A stretch of DNA of 64,000 nt, from the NCBI RefSeq assembly GCF_000725485.1, contig NZ_JOAG01000037.1, forward strand, positions 73,421 through 137,420, given 5' to 3'. The position numbers were made by a program, and so were the translations under genes. Shown piece by piece: positions 6,897-15,601 of this stretch (position 1 is its first letter; every line of letters starts with the position of its first letter). The notes beneath the pieces were generated by a model. It was not told the DNA's origin, did no database searches, and was given only the letters and a program-made list of their open reading frames with translations. The DNA is from Nonomuraea candida (GTDB lineage: Bacteria > Actinomycetota > Actinomycetes > Streptosporangiales > Streptosporangiaceae).

Positions 6897-8033
6897 ATGG
6901 CACCAACCCAGGAACTGGTGACGGCGGCACTGTCCACCGTCATCGACCCCGAGATCCGTCGCCCGATCACGGACCTCGACATGGTCAAGAGCATCGAGAT
7001 CGCTCCCGATGGGGCGGTGCGGGTAGGGGTCTACCTCACCGTGGCCGGCTGTCCGATGAAGGACACCATCAGCCGCGACGTCACCAACGCCGTCTCCAAG
7101 GTCGAGGGTGTGACGGGCGTCCAGATCGAGCTCGACGTCATGAGCACCGAGCAGCGCAAGACGCTCCAGACCAAGCTGCGGGGCGACCGCGGCCCCGAGA
7201 AGGAGATCCCGTTCAACCAGCCGGGCTCGCTGACCCGCGTGTTCGCGGTGGCCAGCGGCAAGGGCGGCGTCGGCAAGTCCTCGGTGACGGTCAACCTGGC
7301 CGCCGCCATGGCCGCGAGCGGCCTCAAGGTCGGCATCGTCGACGCCGACATCTACGGCCACAGCATCCCGCGCATGCTGGGCGCCGCCGAGCGGCCCACC
7401 AAGGTCGAAGACATGATCATGCCGCCGGTGGCCCACGACATCAAGGTCATCTCGGTCGGGATGTTCAAGCCGCCGGGCAACACGCCGGTGGTGTGGCGCG
7501 GGCCGATGCTCGACCGGGCGCTGCACCAGTTCCTGGCCGACGTCTACTGGGGCGACCTCGACGTCCTGCTGCTCGACCTGCCTCCGGGCACGGGCGACAT
7601 CGCCATCTCGGTGGCGCAGCGGCTGCCGGGGGCGGAGATCCTCGTCGTGACGACGCCGCAGATGGCCGCCGCCGAGGTGGCCGAGCGGGCCGGCTCGATC
7701 GCCGCGCAGACGCACCAGCAGATCGCCGGCGTCATCGAGAACATGGCCTGGCTGCCCTGCCCCCACTGTGACGAGCGCATCGCGGTGTTCGGCGAGGGCG
7801 GCGGTCAGACCGTGGCAGACGCGCTGACCCGGACGCTGGGCGCGCGGGTGCCGCTGCTCGGGCAGGTGCCCATCGACATGCGGCTGCGCGAGGGCGGCGA
7901 CGAGGGCAAGCCCCTGGTGCTGACCGACCCCGACTCTCCCGCGGCGGCGGAGCTGCGGAAGATCGCCGACGGTCTCAGCAAGCGCTCCTCCAGCCTGAAG
8001 GGCCTCCAGCTCGGCCTCGCGCCGCGCCGCTGA
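6897..8033 (+). CDS. mrp: Mrp/NBP35-family Fe-S cluster carrier ATPase
   Basis: 378 residues. Residues 1-90 are a MIP18/DUF59 domain (VIDPEIRRPITDLDMVKSIE with TVAGCPMKDT). The P-loop ATPase follows with the deviant Walker A GKGGVGKSSVTVNLA (about 120), DADIYGHSIPRM, the switch DLPPGTGDIAISVAQ and the cluster-binding CPHC (about 283-286). Such proteins form dimers that hold a [4Fe-4S] cluster at the CxxC and pass it to apo-enzymes in the cytosol. It is transcribed alone and followed by a clear terminator. In mycobacteria mrp is likewise near sigE/htrA/tatB. Confidence 0.93.
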   Translation: MAPTQELVTAALSTVIDPEIRRPITDLDMVKSIEIAPDGAVRVGVYLTVAGCPMKDTISRDVTNAVSKVEGVTGVQIELDVMSTEQRKTLQTKLRGDRGPEKEIPFNQPGSLTRVFAVASGKGGVGKSSVTVNLAAAMAASGLKVGIVDADIYGHSIPRMLGAAERPTKVEDMIMPPVAHDIKVISVGMFKPPGNTPVVWRGPMLDRALHQFLADVYWGDLDVLLLDLPPGTGDIAISVAQRLPGAEILVVTTPQMAAAEVAERAGSIAAQTHQQIAGVIENMAWLPCPHCDERIAVFGEGGGQTVADALTRTLGARVPLLGQVPIDMRLREGGDEGKPLVLTDPDSPAAAELRKIADGLSKRSSSLKGLQLGLAPRR

Positions 8034-8051
8034 CCCACCGGCTCCCCGATC

Positions 8052-8079
8052 GGGCCCGCTCCTCACGAGCGGGCCCTTT
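8052..8079 (+). terminator. rho-independent terminator of mrp
   Basis: GGGCCCGCT (8052-8060) pairs with AGCGGGCCC (8068-8076) around a seven-base loop, followed by TTT, 18 bases after the mrp stop. Confidence 0.85.
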
Positions 8080-8118
8080 CATGTCCGGTGCTGTGCGGCG
8101 GCGTGCGGACGCGTCAGG

Positions 8119-8220
8119 TCGCGTCAGGTGGCTCCCGAGTCGTGGGCGAAAGCTCCCGTGCGGCGGTGAGCGGGCGCGTCAGGTGGCTTCGGAGTCGTAG
8201 GGCGGCAGCTCGCCGTAGCC
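8119..8220. repeat. degenerate duplication of the tatB 3' end
   Basis: A stretch starting near 8119 is about 80% identical to one starting near 8174 over about 45 bp; both contain cgcgtcaggtggct and gagtcgt. The second copy is the end of tatB including its stop. The first is downstream debris shifted by one base. A third fragment (cgcgtcagg) precedes them. Confidence 0.55.
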
Positions 8221-8544
8221 GAGCTCGTCGACCGGCTCCGGCGTGTACGGGGCCGCGACGGCGGGCTCCAGCTCCCGGGACTTGGTGTTGTTCCAGTCGT
8301 CCTCGAGGTCGTCGAGGAGATGCTTGCGCACGAAGTTGCGCGGATTGAGGTCGGCCGGGTCGAAGTTCTGGAACTCCGGGCCCAGGCCGGCGCGCAGGTC
8401 GTCACGCGCGTTGTTCGCCATCCGGCGCAGGTTGCGCAGCGTCTTGCCCGCCTGCGCGGCGGCCTGCGGCAGTTTTTCGGGACCGAAGACGAGCAGCGCG
8501 ATCACAATCAGCGCTCCGATCTCCCACCACCCGAGTCCGAACAC
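8179..8544 (-). CDS. tatB: Sec-independent protein translocase subunit TatB
   Basis: 121 residues: MFGLGWWEIGALIVIALLVF, then the hinge GPEKLP, an amphipathic helix (QAAAQAGKTLRNLRRMANNA) and a long acidic tail, as in TatA/B proteins. Length, the glutamate in the membrane helix and the sigE-rseA-htrA neighbourhood favour TatB over TatA. With TatC it recognises twin-arginine signal peptides of folded exported proteins. Same strand as htrA, with a 328-base gap that holds a strong hairpin, so co-transcription with htrA is unlikely to be complete. The 3' end has been duplicated downstream. Confidence 0.9.
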   Translation of the reverse strand: MFGLGWWEIGALIVIALLVFGPEKLPQAAAQAGKTLRNLRRMANNARDDLRAGLGPEFQNFDPADLNPRNFVRKHLLDDLEDDWNNTKSRELEPAVAAPYTPEPVDELGYGELPPYDSEAT

Positions 8545-8872
8545 CGTGAGCTCCTACCGCAGTCAAACCTCTCCGAGGACAACCCCGGCCTATCCACAGA
8601 CTAAGGGCTCCCGGGGGTAGGTCGGTCGTCTCCCCTGGGTCATATCTCGGACGACCTCGCCCACCAGCGGCTCGACGACGCCGTCCACCGACGCCCACCG
8701 ACGCCCACCGACTCTCACCGGCGCGGGCCAGGCGGGCCAGGCGGGCCCGGGCGGACCCGGGCGGGGCCGTACACAGCGACGCGCCGCAGGAGGCGGGGCC
8801 TGCTGCGGCGCGTCGGGGCCGGGCCGGCCGCCCCGGGAGGGCGGGACCGCGGTCAGGAGTGCGGGACGGCGG
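8545..8872. other. 328-base gap between htrA and tatB
   Basis: Holds the tatB leader (8545-8640), a run of four degenerate 10 bp units (8681-8720, unit acgcccaccg), a short gcgggccag repeat (8723-8750) and the hairpin at 8777-8815. No coding frame on either strand looks real. The tatB promoter should lie between the hairpin and 8544, but I see no convincing -35/-10 pair. Confidence 0.5.
8777..8815 (-). terminator. 13 bp-stem hairpin downstream of htrA
   Basis: CGACGCGCCGCAG (8777-8789) pairs perfectly with 8803-8815 around a 13-base loop, 58 bases past the htrA stop. It probably ends the sigE-rseA-htrA transcript or acts as an attenuator before tatB. Confidence 0.7.
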
Positions 8873-10771
8873 TCAGGACGGCGACGGGGTGGGCTCGTCC
8901 TCGGCGACCACGGTGAGCGTGGCCGAGCGTTCCTGCCCGTCGCGCTGGTACTTCACGCTGATCTTGGAGCCGGGCTCCTTGCTGCGGATCAGGGCGATCA
9001 GCTCGTTACCGTCCTGCAGCGGCAGCCCGTCGATCTCCAGGATCACGTCGCCCGCCTTCAGCCCGGCCTGGTCGGCGGGCCCGCCCGCGGTCACCGGCTG
9101 CTGCCCCGCGGCCGGCTCCGAGGCGATCTTGACCCCCACGCCCCGGTAGTCCTTGTCGAGGACGATGCCGATCTTGGGCCGCTTGGCCTTGCCGGTCGTG
9201 ATCAGCTCTTCGGCCACGCGCCGCGTCTGGTTGACCGGGATCGCGAAGCCGAGGCCGATGCTGCCGCCCTGGCTGCTCATCGAGCGACCCAGCGTGGCGA
9301 TGGCGGAGTTGACGCCCACGACCTCGCCCCTGCCGTTCACCAGCGGGCCGCCGGAGTTGCCGGGGTTGATCGCGGCGTCGGTCTGGATGGCGCTGATGTA
9401 GGCCGGCTCCTCGCTGCTCGTGCCGGTCTCGTCGCCGGCGATGACCGGGCGGTTGAGCGAGCTGACGATGCCGGTCGTCACCGTGCCGGTCAGGCCCAGC
9501 GGGGAGCCGATGGCGATGACGGGGTCGCCGACCACCACCTGGTCGGAGTTGCCGAGCGTGATCTCCGGCGTGCCGAACGTCTGCTCCGGCTTGACCACGG
9601 CCAGGTCGGAGCCGGGGTCACGGCCGACGATGCGGCCGGAGGTGGTCTTTCGGTTGTTGAACATGATCCGGATCTCGCCGCCGTTGGCCGCCAGCGAGAC
9701 CACGTGGTTGTTGGTGACGACGTAGCCGTTCTTGATCAGGAACCCGGAGCCCGTCGCGCCCTCGGTGTTGGTGCCGTTGCCCACCTCCAGCGAGACCACG
9801 CTGGGCAGCACCCGCGCGGCCACGCCCGCCACCGAGTCGGGCGCGCGGTTGGTCGCGCCGGTCGGGATGGGGCCGAGGCTGTAGGAGGGGTCGTTGGCGC
9901 TGGTCGGCCTCGTCAGCAGGTAGGTGCTCACGCTGCCCAGCACCGAGGCCACCAGGGCGATGACCACGGCCAGCGAGACCAGGAACGCGGTGCCCGGCAT
10001 CCGCCTGGCCGCGCCCTGCCCGCCGCCGGGGGGCGGCGGCGCCCAGCCGGGGCCCATGGGCAGCGCCTGGCGCGGCGGAGGCGGGGCCGCGCCGCCGCCA
10101 CCGCCGTAGGGCGGCTGCCCGCCGGGCGAGCCGAAGGGCGGTCCGTCATAGGAACGCGCGCCTCCGTCCGGCGATCCGAAGAACGGGCCGTCGTAGGCGC
10201 GCGTGCCGCCGTCGGTGGAGCCGAACGCGGGGCTGTCGTAGGAGCGGGTGGTCCCGTCGGGCGGGCCGAAGGACGGCCCGTTGTCGTAGGACCGCGCCCC
10301 GCCGTCCGGCGGGCCGAACGAGGGACCGCTGTCGTACGGCCGCGCGCCGTCCTCGGGCGGGCCGAACGACGGGCCGGCGTCGTAGGAGCGGGCGCCCCCG
10401 TCGGGCGGGCCGAAGGAGGGCGCGCCGAACTGGGGGCCGGTCTGGGTGGGGTTGTCCTGGGCGGACGACCCGTAGGAGGCGCCGCCCGGAGGCGGCACGT
10501 CACTGTAGGCGGGGCCGCTCGGAGGCGGCGCGTCACCGTACGAGGGGCCGCCCGAGGATGAGGCGTCGTACGGACGCGACTCGTACGGCGGTGCGCCGAG
10601 AACCTCCTGGCGGCCCGACGGGTCGCCCCACGACGAGCCGAAGGAGGCGGGCGGCTCGGGCCGTCTGCCAGGTTCGGACCCGTCGTCCGCGGGTAGGAAG
10701 TCCGGCCGCCCCTGTGGCTCGGGGGAGTCCGACGGCGTGCGTCCTTCGCCCGGGCGCGTCTCGTCGGTCAT
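8873..10771 (-). CDS. htrA: HtrA/DegP-type membrane serine protease with PDZ domain
   Basis: 632 residues. Residues 1-250 are cytosolic and low-complexity: seven or so repeats of SFGPPDGGARSYD-type units and proline runs. One membrane helix follows (about 262-286), then an extracytoplasmic trypsin-like domain with the full triad (His in TNNHVVS, Asp in PGSDLAVVK, Ser in NPGNSGGPL) and a C-terminal PDZ domain (about 530-620). It should degrade or sense misfolded envelope proteins. It lies 167 bases after rseA in the order sigE-rseA-htrA-tatB known from mycobacteria, where HtrA belongs to the SigE envelope-stress response. The repeated N-terminus is unusually long. Confidence 0.92.
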   Translation of the reverse strand: MTDETRPGEGRTPSDSPEPQGRPDFLPADDGSEPGRRPEPPASFGSSWGDPSGRQEVLGAPPYESRPYDASSSGGPSYGDAPPPSGPAYSDVPPPGGASYGSSAQDNPTQTGPQFGAPSFGPPDGGARSYDAGPSFGPPEDGARPYDSGPSFGPPDGGARSYDNGPSFGPPDGTTRSYDSPAFGSTDGGTRAYDGPFFGSPDGGARSYDGPPFGSPGGQPPYGGGGGAAPPPPRQALPMGPGWAPPPPGGGQGAARRMPGTAFLVSLAVVIALVASVLGSVSTYLLTRPTSANDPSYSLGPIPTGATNRAPDSVAGVAARVLPSVVSLEVGNGTNTEGATGSGFLIKNGYVVTNNHVVSLAANGGEIRIMFNNRKTTSGRIVGRDPGSDLAVVKPEQTFGTPEITLGNSDQVVVGDPVIAIGSPLGLTGTVTTGIVSSLNRPVIAGDETGTSSEEPAYISAIQTDAAINPGNSGGPLVNGRGEVVGVNSAIATLGRSMSSQGGSIGLGFAIPVNQTRRVAEELITTGKAKRPKIGIVLDKDYRGVGVKIASEPAAGQQPVTAGGPADQAGLKAGDVILEIDGLPLQDGNELIALIRSKEPGSKISVKYQRDGQERSATLTVVAEDEPTPSPS

Positions 10772-10938
10772 CTAAGTCTCACCACTCCTTGGCTCGGCCA
10801 CCGCAATCCTCGCTCTTGCGGCATACGAGGGCTATAAAGCTTTTGTCAGGACTTGCCTATGACAATTCCCGAACCCAGATCGTATGCCCCGCGCGCCGCC
10901 GACTACGCCAACCGATTGCCTCCGGCATGACCGGGTCG

Positions 10939-11466
10939 TCAAGGTGTGGCGGTCGAGGGCGGGCTCGTAGGGGTTGTACGAGCCTGCTGCTGGAAAAGTT
11001 CGACCGGCGGGGCCGGATTGCTCTGGCCCACGCCGCTCGCGGCGAAGAAGGTGCCCAGCGCCACGGCCGCGGAGACCACCCCGACCGCCACGTATGTCGT
11101 GCGCCGCCTACCACCGCGGCCAGGGCCCGAGGCCCCGCCCGCCGCGTCCCTGCGCGGGCGGTTGTCCAGGGGGGCGATGGTATGGGGGCCGGGAAGCGGC
11201 ACTCCCCCGAACGTACGGGTGGGGAAAGGGCGCTCCCTCGGCGGCAGCGGCCCGCCCGGCTCCGACATCCGGAGCAGGGACATGGTCAGGTCGGCCGGCA
11301 TCGCCGGCGCGTCGAGCGAGCGCAGGCGCGACTTCAGCGCCCGCACCGACTCGACCTCGCGCCGGCAGTCAGCGCAGAAAGTCAGATGGGCGAGCGCACG
11401 CTCGCGCTCGGTGTGGTTGAGCTCTCCGTCGACAAGCGCGGAAACGCGTTCTCCAAGGTGGGACAT
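10939..11466 (-). CDS. rseA: zinc-finger anti-sigma factor (RseA-like)
   Basis: About 175 residues from the ATG at 11466. The ZAS motif H27-x3-C31-x2-C34 (HLTFCADC) binds zinc in anti-sigma factors and may be redox sensitive. A proline-rich stretch and a membrane helix (TYVAVGVVSAAVALGTFFAA, about 128-150) follow, then a short outer tail. It should hold the adjacent SigE inactive at the membrane until stress. The start follows the sigE stop by a base or so, so the two are coupled in expression. A longer start (11484) would lie inside sigE and lacks support. Confidence 0.9.
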   Translation of the reverse strand: MSHLGERVSALVDGELNHTERERALAHLTFCADCRREVESVRALKSRLRSLDAPAMPADLTMSLLRMSEPGGPLPPRERPFPTRTFGGVPLPGPHTIAPLDNRPRRDAAGGASGPGRGGRRRTTYVAVGVVSAAVALGTFFAASGVGQSNPAPPVELFQQQARTTPTSPPSTATP

Positions 11467-11467
11467 A

Positions 11468-12100
11468 TCAGGCTTCCTCCCCACGGATCACGGTCGGGGG
11501 GAGTTGAGTATTACGGGGGGCCCGATGGTCGAGCGCCTCCCGCAACTGCGCCCGGCCACGGTGAATACGGCTTCGGACCGTACCCAGCTTGACGCCGAGC
11601 GTGGCCGCGATCTCCTCGTAAGACAGGCCCTCGATGTCACACAGCACGATCGCGGCCCGGAACTCCGGGGCGAGCGCGTCGAGGGCGGCTTGGATGTCGG
11701 GCTCCAGGTGGGCGTCGTCGAACGCCTGCGCCGGGGACGGCTCGCGGCCGCGCAGCCGCTCGGCCGCGTCGTCGGCGAGCCCCTCGAACCTGATGCGCTG
11801 CTTGCGCCGCGCCATGTCGAGGAACAGGTTGGTCGTGATCCGGTGCAGCCACCCCTCGAACGTGCCGGGGGTGTAGCTCGACAGCGACCTGAAGACCCGG
11901 ACGAAGACCTCCTGTGTGAGGTCTTCGGCATCGTGGACATTGCCGGTAAGCCGGTAAGCCAGCCGATACACGCGCGCGGAGTGCGTCCGCACGACCTCCT
12001 CCCACGTGGGGGGAGTCCAATCAGACGACACGGGAGTATCGGTCTGGTGGTCGCTTTCGTCCACCAGAACTCCTCTCTCTGGGACCACCGCTACCGCCAT
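11468..12100 (-). CDS. sigE: ECF RNA polymerase sigma factor (SigE)
   Basis: About 210 residues. Region 2 covers [37 protein letters not shown] and [20 protein letters not shown]; region 4 has [20 protein letters not shown] and [20 protein letters not shown]. There is no extra C-terminal domain, so it is a plain ECF factor, and its order with rseA and htrA identifies it with mycobacterial SigE. The start at 12100 ([12 protein letters not shown]) is chosen because longer starts would run into the divergent promoter region. A GGGAAC-N18-GTT match upstream suggests autoregulation. Confidence 0.92.
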   Translation of the reverse strand: MAVAVVPERGVLVDESDHQTDTPVSSDWTPPTWEEVVRTHSARVYRLAYRLTGNVHDAEDLTQEVFVRVFRSLSSYTPGTFEGWLHRITTNLFLDMARRKQRIRFEGLADDAAERLRGREPSPAQAFDDAHLEPDIQAALDALAPEFRAAIVLCDIEGLSYEEIAATLGVKLGTVRSRIHRGRAQLREALDHRAPRNTQLPPTVIRGEEA

Positions 12101-12168
12101 AGTGCCTGGTTTCGTCCCTTCGTGCGCACTGCCTGCCTTCCGGACCGGCAAAGCCCGTTTAAACCTGC

Positions 12169-12195
12169 AACGCCTCGGGGCCGTCCTGAGTTCCC
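12169..12195 (-). promoter_or_regulatory. ECF-type promoter candidate for sigE
   Basis: Read on the minus strand, GGGAAC (12195-12190) is followed after 18 bases by GTT (12171-12169), with G next. This fits the GGGAAY-N18-GTT layout of actinobacterial stress ECF promoters. Transcription would start near 12160, giving a leader of about 60 bases before the sigE ATG. Confidence 0.5.
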
Positions 12196-12272
12196 GTCCC
12201 GGCGCGTCTCCCCTAGGCTGCGATCGGTGCCAATCTCGTGGACCAATCGCACGAAAGTGGGGGAGGAGGCCG

Positions 12273-12911
12273 ATGACCACTCCGGTGGAGGCCACTCTGG
12301 CCTATGCGGAGCAGTTCCATCACGAGGATGAGATCCTGCACGCGGCGCGGCAGCGCGGGCTGGAGATGGGTGCCACGCCCATCCTTCCCGGCGGCGGGGC
12401 CGCGCTGTGCTTCCTGGCGACCGCCGTCAACGCCAAGTCCGTCGTCGAGATCGGCACGGGCTGCGGCGTGTCGGGGTTGTGGCTGCTGCGCGGCATGCGC
12501 GCGGACGGCACGCTGACGAGCGTCGACGTCGAGCCCGAGCACCAGCGGATGGCCAGGCTGGCCTTCGCGGAGGCCGGCTTCTCCGGGGGCCGGGTGCGCC
12601 TCATCTCGGGCCGCGCGCTCGACGTGCTGCCGCGCCTGTCCGACGGCGGCTACGACATGGTCTTCGCCGACGGCGCCAAGCAGGAATACGCCGACTACCT
12701 GGCCGAGGCCGTCCGCCTGCTGCGCGTGGGCGGCGTCGTGGCCTTCGACAACATGTTGTGGCACCACCGCGTGGCCGACCCCGCGCAACGCGACTCCGAG
12801 ACGGTGGCGCTGCGCGAGGTGGGCAAGCTGGTGCAGTCGGACGACCGGCTGCGCTCGGTGCTCATGCCCCTGGGCGACGGCCTCCTGGCCGCCATCAAGA
12901 TCGCCGACTGA
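12273..12911 (+). CDS. class I SAM-dependent O-methyltransferase
   Basis: About 212 residues from the ATG at 12273, which has an excellent GGAGGAGG site. Motifs of the catechol/caffeoyl-CoA type: [20 protein letters not shown] (SAM loop), [35 protein letters not shown] (metal Asp) and [17 protein letters not shown]. These enzymes methylate hydroxyls with Mg2+; the substrate is unknown. It is divergent from sigE, as its counterpart is in mycobacteria (recalled as Rv1220c). Longer in-frame starts reach into sigE and are rejected. Confidence 0.9.
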   Translation: MTTPVEATLAYAEQFHHEDEILHAARQRGLEMGATPILPGGGAALCFLATAVNAKSVVEIGTGCGVSGLWLLRGMRADGTLTSVDVEPEHQRMARLAFAEAGFSGGRVRLISGRALDVLPRLSDGGYDMVFADGAKQEYADYLAEAVRLLRVGGVVAFDNMLWHHRVADPAQRDSETVALREVGKLVQSDDRLRSVLMPLGDGLLAAIKIAD

Positions 12912-12965
12912 CCGCGGCCCGCCACGCCCGACCCGCCCGGACCGCGCCCCGGGGCCACACCCGGT

Positions 12966-12985
12966 CGGCCCGGCGAGCCGGGCCG
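12966..12985. terminator. hairpin between convergent methyltransferase and pepA
   Basis: CGGCCCGG (12966-12973) pairs with CCGGGCCG (12978-12985) around a four-base loop. It lies in the 86-base convergent gap and probably ends transcripts from both sides. Confidence 0.55.
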
Positions 12986-12997
12986 GTCTCGCGGGGC

Positions 12998-14401
12998 TCA
13001 GCCCTTGGTGAGCCATTCGAGCAGGACGCGCACGCCGAACCCGGTGGCGCCCTTGGACAGCACGCCCTCGTCCACCGTGCTGCGCCCGACGCCGGCGACG
13101 TCGAGGTGGGCCCACGGCCGGTCGCCCGCGAACTCGCGCAGGAACAGCGCCGCCGTGATCGAGCCCGCCCCGAACCTGGCGCCCGCCTCGACGTTGGCCA
13201 GGTCGGCGATCGACGACTCCAGCGCCGGCTTGTAGTCCTCGATCAGCGGCATCCGCCACAGCCGGTCGCCGGCCGCCTGCCCGGCCTCTTCGAGCCCCTT
13301 GGCCAGCGCGTCGTCGGTGGAGTAGACGGCGCCGACGTTGCGCCCGAGCGCCACGGTGATCGCCCCGGTGAGCGTGGCGATGTCCACGACCGCGTCGGGG
13401 TCGAGCACGGCGTCGGCGTAGGCCAGCGCGTCGGCCAGCACGAGCCGGCCCTCGGCGTCGGTGTTGAGCACCTCGACCGTGCGGCCGCCGTAGTGGGTGA
13501 TCACGTCGCTGGGCCGCTGCGCGGTGCCCGAGGGCATGTTCTCGGCGGCGGCGACCAGCCCGGTGACGCGCACGGGCGCCTTGAGCGCGGCCAGCGCGCC
13601 CAGCACGGCGATGACGACCGCGCCGCCCGCCATGTCGGTCTTCTGGAACTTCATGTTGTCGGTCGGCTTGAGCGACAACCCGCCCGAGTCGAACGTGATG
13701 CCCTTGCCCACCAGCACGACGTGCCGCGCGGCCGGCTCCTCAGGAACGTAGGAGAGCCGGATCAGCCGGGGCGGTCGGGACGAGCCCATGCCCACGGCGA
13801 GGATGCCGCCGAACCCGTCGGCCCGCAGCCGCTCCTCGTCCCACACCTCGACCGGCACGCCGGCCTCGCCCGCCCGCTCGGCCAGCCAGGCGGGGTCCTT
13901 GACGGAGGAGGGCGTGTTGGCCAGGTCGCGGGCCAGCGCCACGGCCCGCGCGACGATCTCCGCGCGCCGCACCGGCTCCTCCCCCGCCCCCGCGAACACC
14001 AGCGCCCGCACCGGCTTCCGGCCGGCGTCGCCGATCCTGAAGGTGTAGGCCGCCAGCAGCGCCGCCTCGGCGAACACCCTCACGTCGCCGTCCGGCGCGA
14101 CCACGGTCAACGTGTCCCTGCCCTTGACCTTCCTGGTCAGCGCGGCGCCCGCGGTGCGCAGGGCGCGCGGAGAGGCGTCGCCCACGCCGTACAGCAGGAC
14201 CCGTCCCACGCCGCCCGGCCGGGCCACCGGCACCTCGACGATCTCCCCCGCCTCGCCCTTGGCCTCGTAGTGGGCCAGCAGGTCGGGCACCGGCAGGTGC
14301 AGCTCGACCGCGGGGCGCAGACCGGCGTCGTAGGGCACGGCCAGCAGCTCGGCGTCGTCGGGAACCTCGGCGACCACCGTCGCAGTGGTCTCAATGGGCA
14401 C
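12998..14401 (-). CDS. pepA: leucyl aminopeptidase (M17)
   Basis: 467 residues. The divergent N-terminal M17 domain is followed by the catalytic domain: VGKGITFDSGGLSLKP (metal-binding Lys/Asp), KTDMAGGAVVIA, the family signature NTDAEGRLVLADALAYA, and TLTGAITVALG. It releases N-terminal residues from peptides using two metal ions in the cytosol, normally as a hexamer. It sits downstream of DUF3117 on the same strand, behind a 10 bp hairpin, so its expression may be partly separate. Confidence 0.93.
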   Translation of the reverse strand: MPIETTATVVAEVPDDAELLAVPYDAGLRPAVELHLPVPDLLAHYEAKGEAGEIVEVPVARPGGVGRVLLYGVGDASPRALRTAGAALTRKVKGRDTLTVVAPDGDVRVFAEAALLAAYTFRIGDAGRKPVRALVFAGAGEEPVRRAEIVARAVALARDLANTPSSVKDPAWLAERAGEAGVPVEVWDEERLRADGFGGILAVGMGSSRPPRLIRLSYVPEEPAARHVVLVGKGITFDSGGLSLKPTDNMKFQKTDMAGGAVVIAVLGALAALKAPVRVTGLVAAAENMPSGTAQRPSDVITHYGGRTVEVLNTDAEGRLVLADALAYADAVLDPDAVVDIATLTGAITVALGRNVGAVYSTDDALAKGLEEAGQAAGDRLWRMPLIEDYKPALESSIADLANVEAGARFGAGSITAALFLREFAGDRPWAHLDVAGVGRSTVDEGVLSKGATGFGVRVLLEWLTKG

Positions 14402-14424
14402 GGAACCTCTCCTCGAACGTCAGC

Positions 14425-14453
14425 GACCCTGGCGCCGGACTTACGCCAGGGTC
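14425..14453 (-). terminator. 10 bp-stem hairpin between DUF3117 and pepA
   Basis: GACCCTGGCG (14425-14434) pairs perfectly with 14444-14453 around a nine-base loop. It lies 27 bases past the DUF3117 stop and just before the pepA start, so it may terminate the small gene or attenuate read-through into pepA. Confidence 0.55.
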
Positions 14454-14479
14454 GTGGTCAGGTTGTCTCTCGGGAGCGC

Positions 14480-14647
14480 TCAGCCGACGACGTTCTTCAA
14501 CGCCTCGCCGAGCGCCTTTGCCTCGTCGGCGGAGATCTCCACGACGAGCCGGCCGCCACCCTCCAGGGGGACCCGCATGACAATGCCGCGCCCTTCCTTG
14601 GTGACCTCGAGCGGACCATCGCCGGTCCGCGGCTTCATCGCCGCCAT
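14480..14647 (-). CDS. DUF3117 small conserved actinobacterial protein
   Basis: 55 residues starting MAAMKPRTGDGPLEVTKEGR and ending EAKALGEALKNVVG, which matches the strongly conserved DUF3117 family found across Actinobacteria (recalled in M. tuberculosis as Rv1211). The protein is soluble and basic at the start. Its function is unknown. It lies beside pepA and, on the other strand, paaX. Longer in-frame starts lack family support. Confidence 0.9.
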   Translation of the reverse strand: MAAMKPRTGDGPLEVTKEGRGIVMRVPLEGGGRLVVEISADEAKALGEALKNVVG

Positions 14648-14806
14648 GCGTGCATCCCTTCCTGCCTTGGGCTCCCGCGGCCCGCGATTTCCGACCTCCC
14701 GAGGGGGTGGTCGGCGCATTCACGTCTTCTGTGATGTCCTATTCTCCCGCATCGAGAGCGCTCATGGGTAACGATCTCCTCCCAGAATGCGTTGTCGAGG
14801 CGTGCG

Positions 14807-15601
14807 ATGACGTCCAAACTGGACTTCGTGCACGCTCGCGCCGCTCTGTTCGACCTCTACGGAGACCATCTGCGCTCGCGCGGTGGCCAGGCGTCCGTGG
14901 CCGCGCTCGTCCGGTTGATGAAACCCCTGGAAATCGCCGCTCCGGCGGTCCGCACGGCGGTTTCGCGCATGGTCCGGCAGGGGTGGCTGCGGCCGGTGCG
15001 GCTTCCCCAGGGAGCGGGCTACGGGCTGACGCCGAAGTGTGTCAGGCGGCTTGACGAGGCGGCGTTGAGAATTTACCGAGCCGGGACGCTCACCTGGAAC
15101 GGCCGCTGGCACCTGATCGTCCTCGATCCCGTCAAGGAGCGGCCGCGCAGGGAGCGGCTGCGCGCCGATCTGACGTTCCTGGGCTACGCGGCGCTGTCGG
15201 AGACCACCTGGATCGGCCCCCGGTCCTCGATCGAGCTGGACAACCTGCTCGAAGGCGAGGGGGTGCGGGCCGACCGGTTCGACGCGGCGCTGGAGGGCGA
15301 CCCGCGCGAGCTGGTCACCAGGGCCTGGGATCTGGCCGCCATCGGCGAGGCGTACGAGCACTGGCACGCCGAGGCTGTCACGCTGATCAGCACGCTGCCC
15401 GAGGGCGCCCCGGTCGACCAGGTGTTCGCCACGCGGAGCCGGCTCGTGCACGGCTGGCGGAACTTCCTGTTCCGCGACCCCGGCCTGCCGGCCGAGCTGC
15501 TGCCCGCCGGCTGGCCGGGCGAGAAGGCCAGGGCCTTCTTCGAGCAGGAGGCCGCCCGGCTGCTGCCCGCCGCCGCCGCGTTCGTCGACAGGGAGTTCTG
15601 A
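14807..15601 (+). CDS. paaX: PaaX-family transcriptional repressor
   Basis: About 264 residues: FDLYGDHLRSRGGQASVAAL, then the winged helix ALVRLMKPLEIAAPAVRTAV and SRMVRQGWL, the central domain beginning WNGRWHLIVLD, and a C-terminal helical domain with WRNFLFRDPGLPAELLPAGW. PaaX repressors sense phenylacetyl-CoA. The gene touches the start of an enoyl-CoA hydratase/isomerase of PaaG type, consistent with a phenylacetate or other aryl-CoA route, though the rest of the paa pathway is not here. The ATG at 14807 is preferred to a TTG 15 bases earlier. Confidence 0.88.
   Translation: MTSKLDFVHARAALFDLYGDHLRSRGGQASVAALVRLMKPLEIAAPAVRTAVSRMVRQGWLRPVRLPQGAGYGLTPKCVRRLDEAALRIYRAGTLTWNGRWHLIVLDPVKERPRRERLRADLTFLGYAALSETTWIGPRSSIELDNLLEGEGVRADRFDAALEGDPRELVTRAWDLAAIGEAYEHWHAEAVTLISTLPEGAPVDQVFATRSRLVHGWRNFLFRDPGLPAELLPAGWPGEKARAFFEQEAARLLPAAAAFVDREF

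Noticed and set aside
10772..10880. SigE-type promoter before htrA
   Set aside because: GGGAAT occurs on the minus strand near 10865, but no GTT is found at the needed spacing.
12407..14734. Open frame of 775 codons opposite pepA
   Set aside because: Shadow of pepA and the methyltransferase; no domain and abnormal composition.
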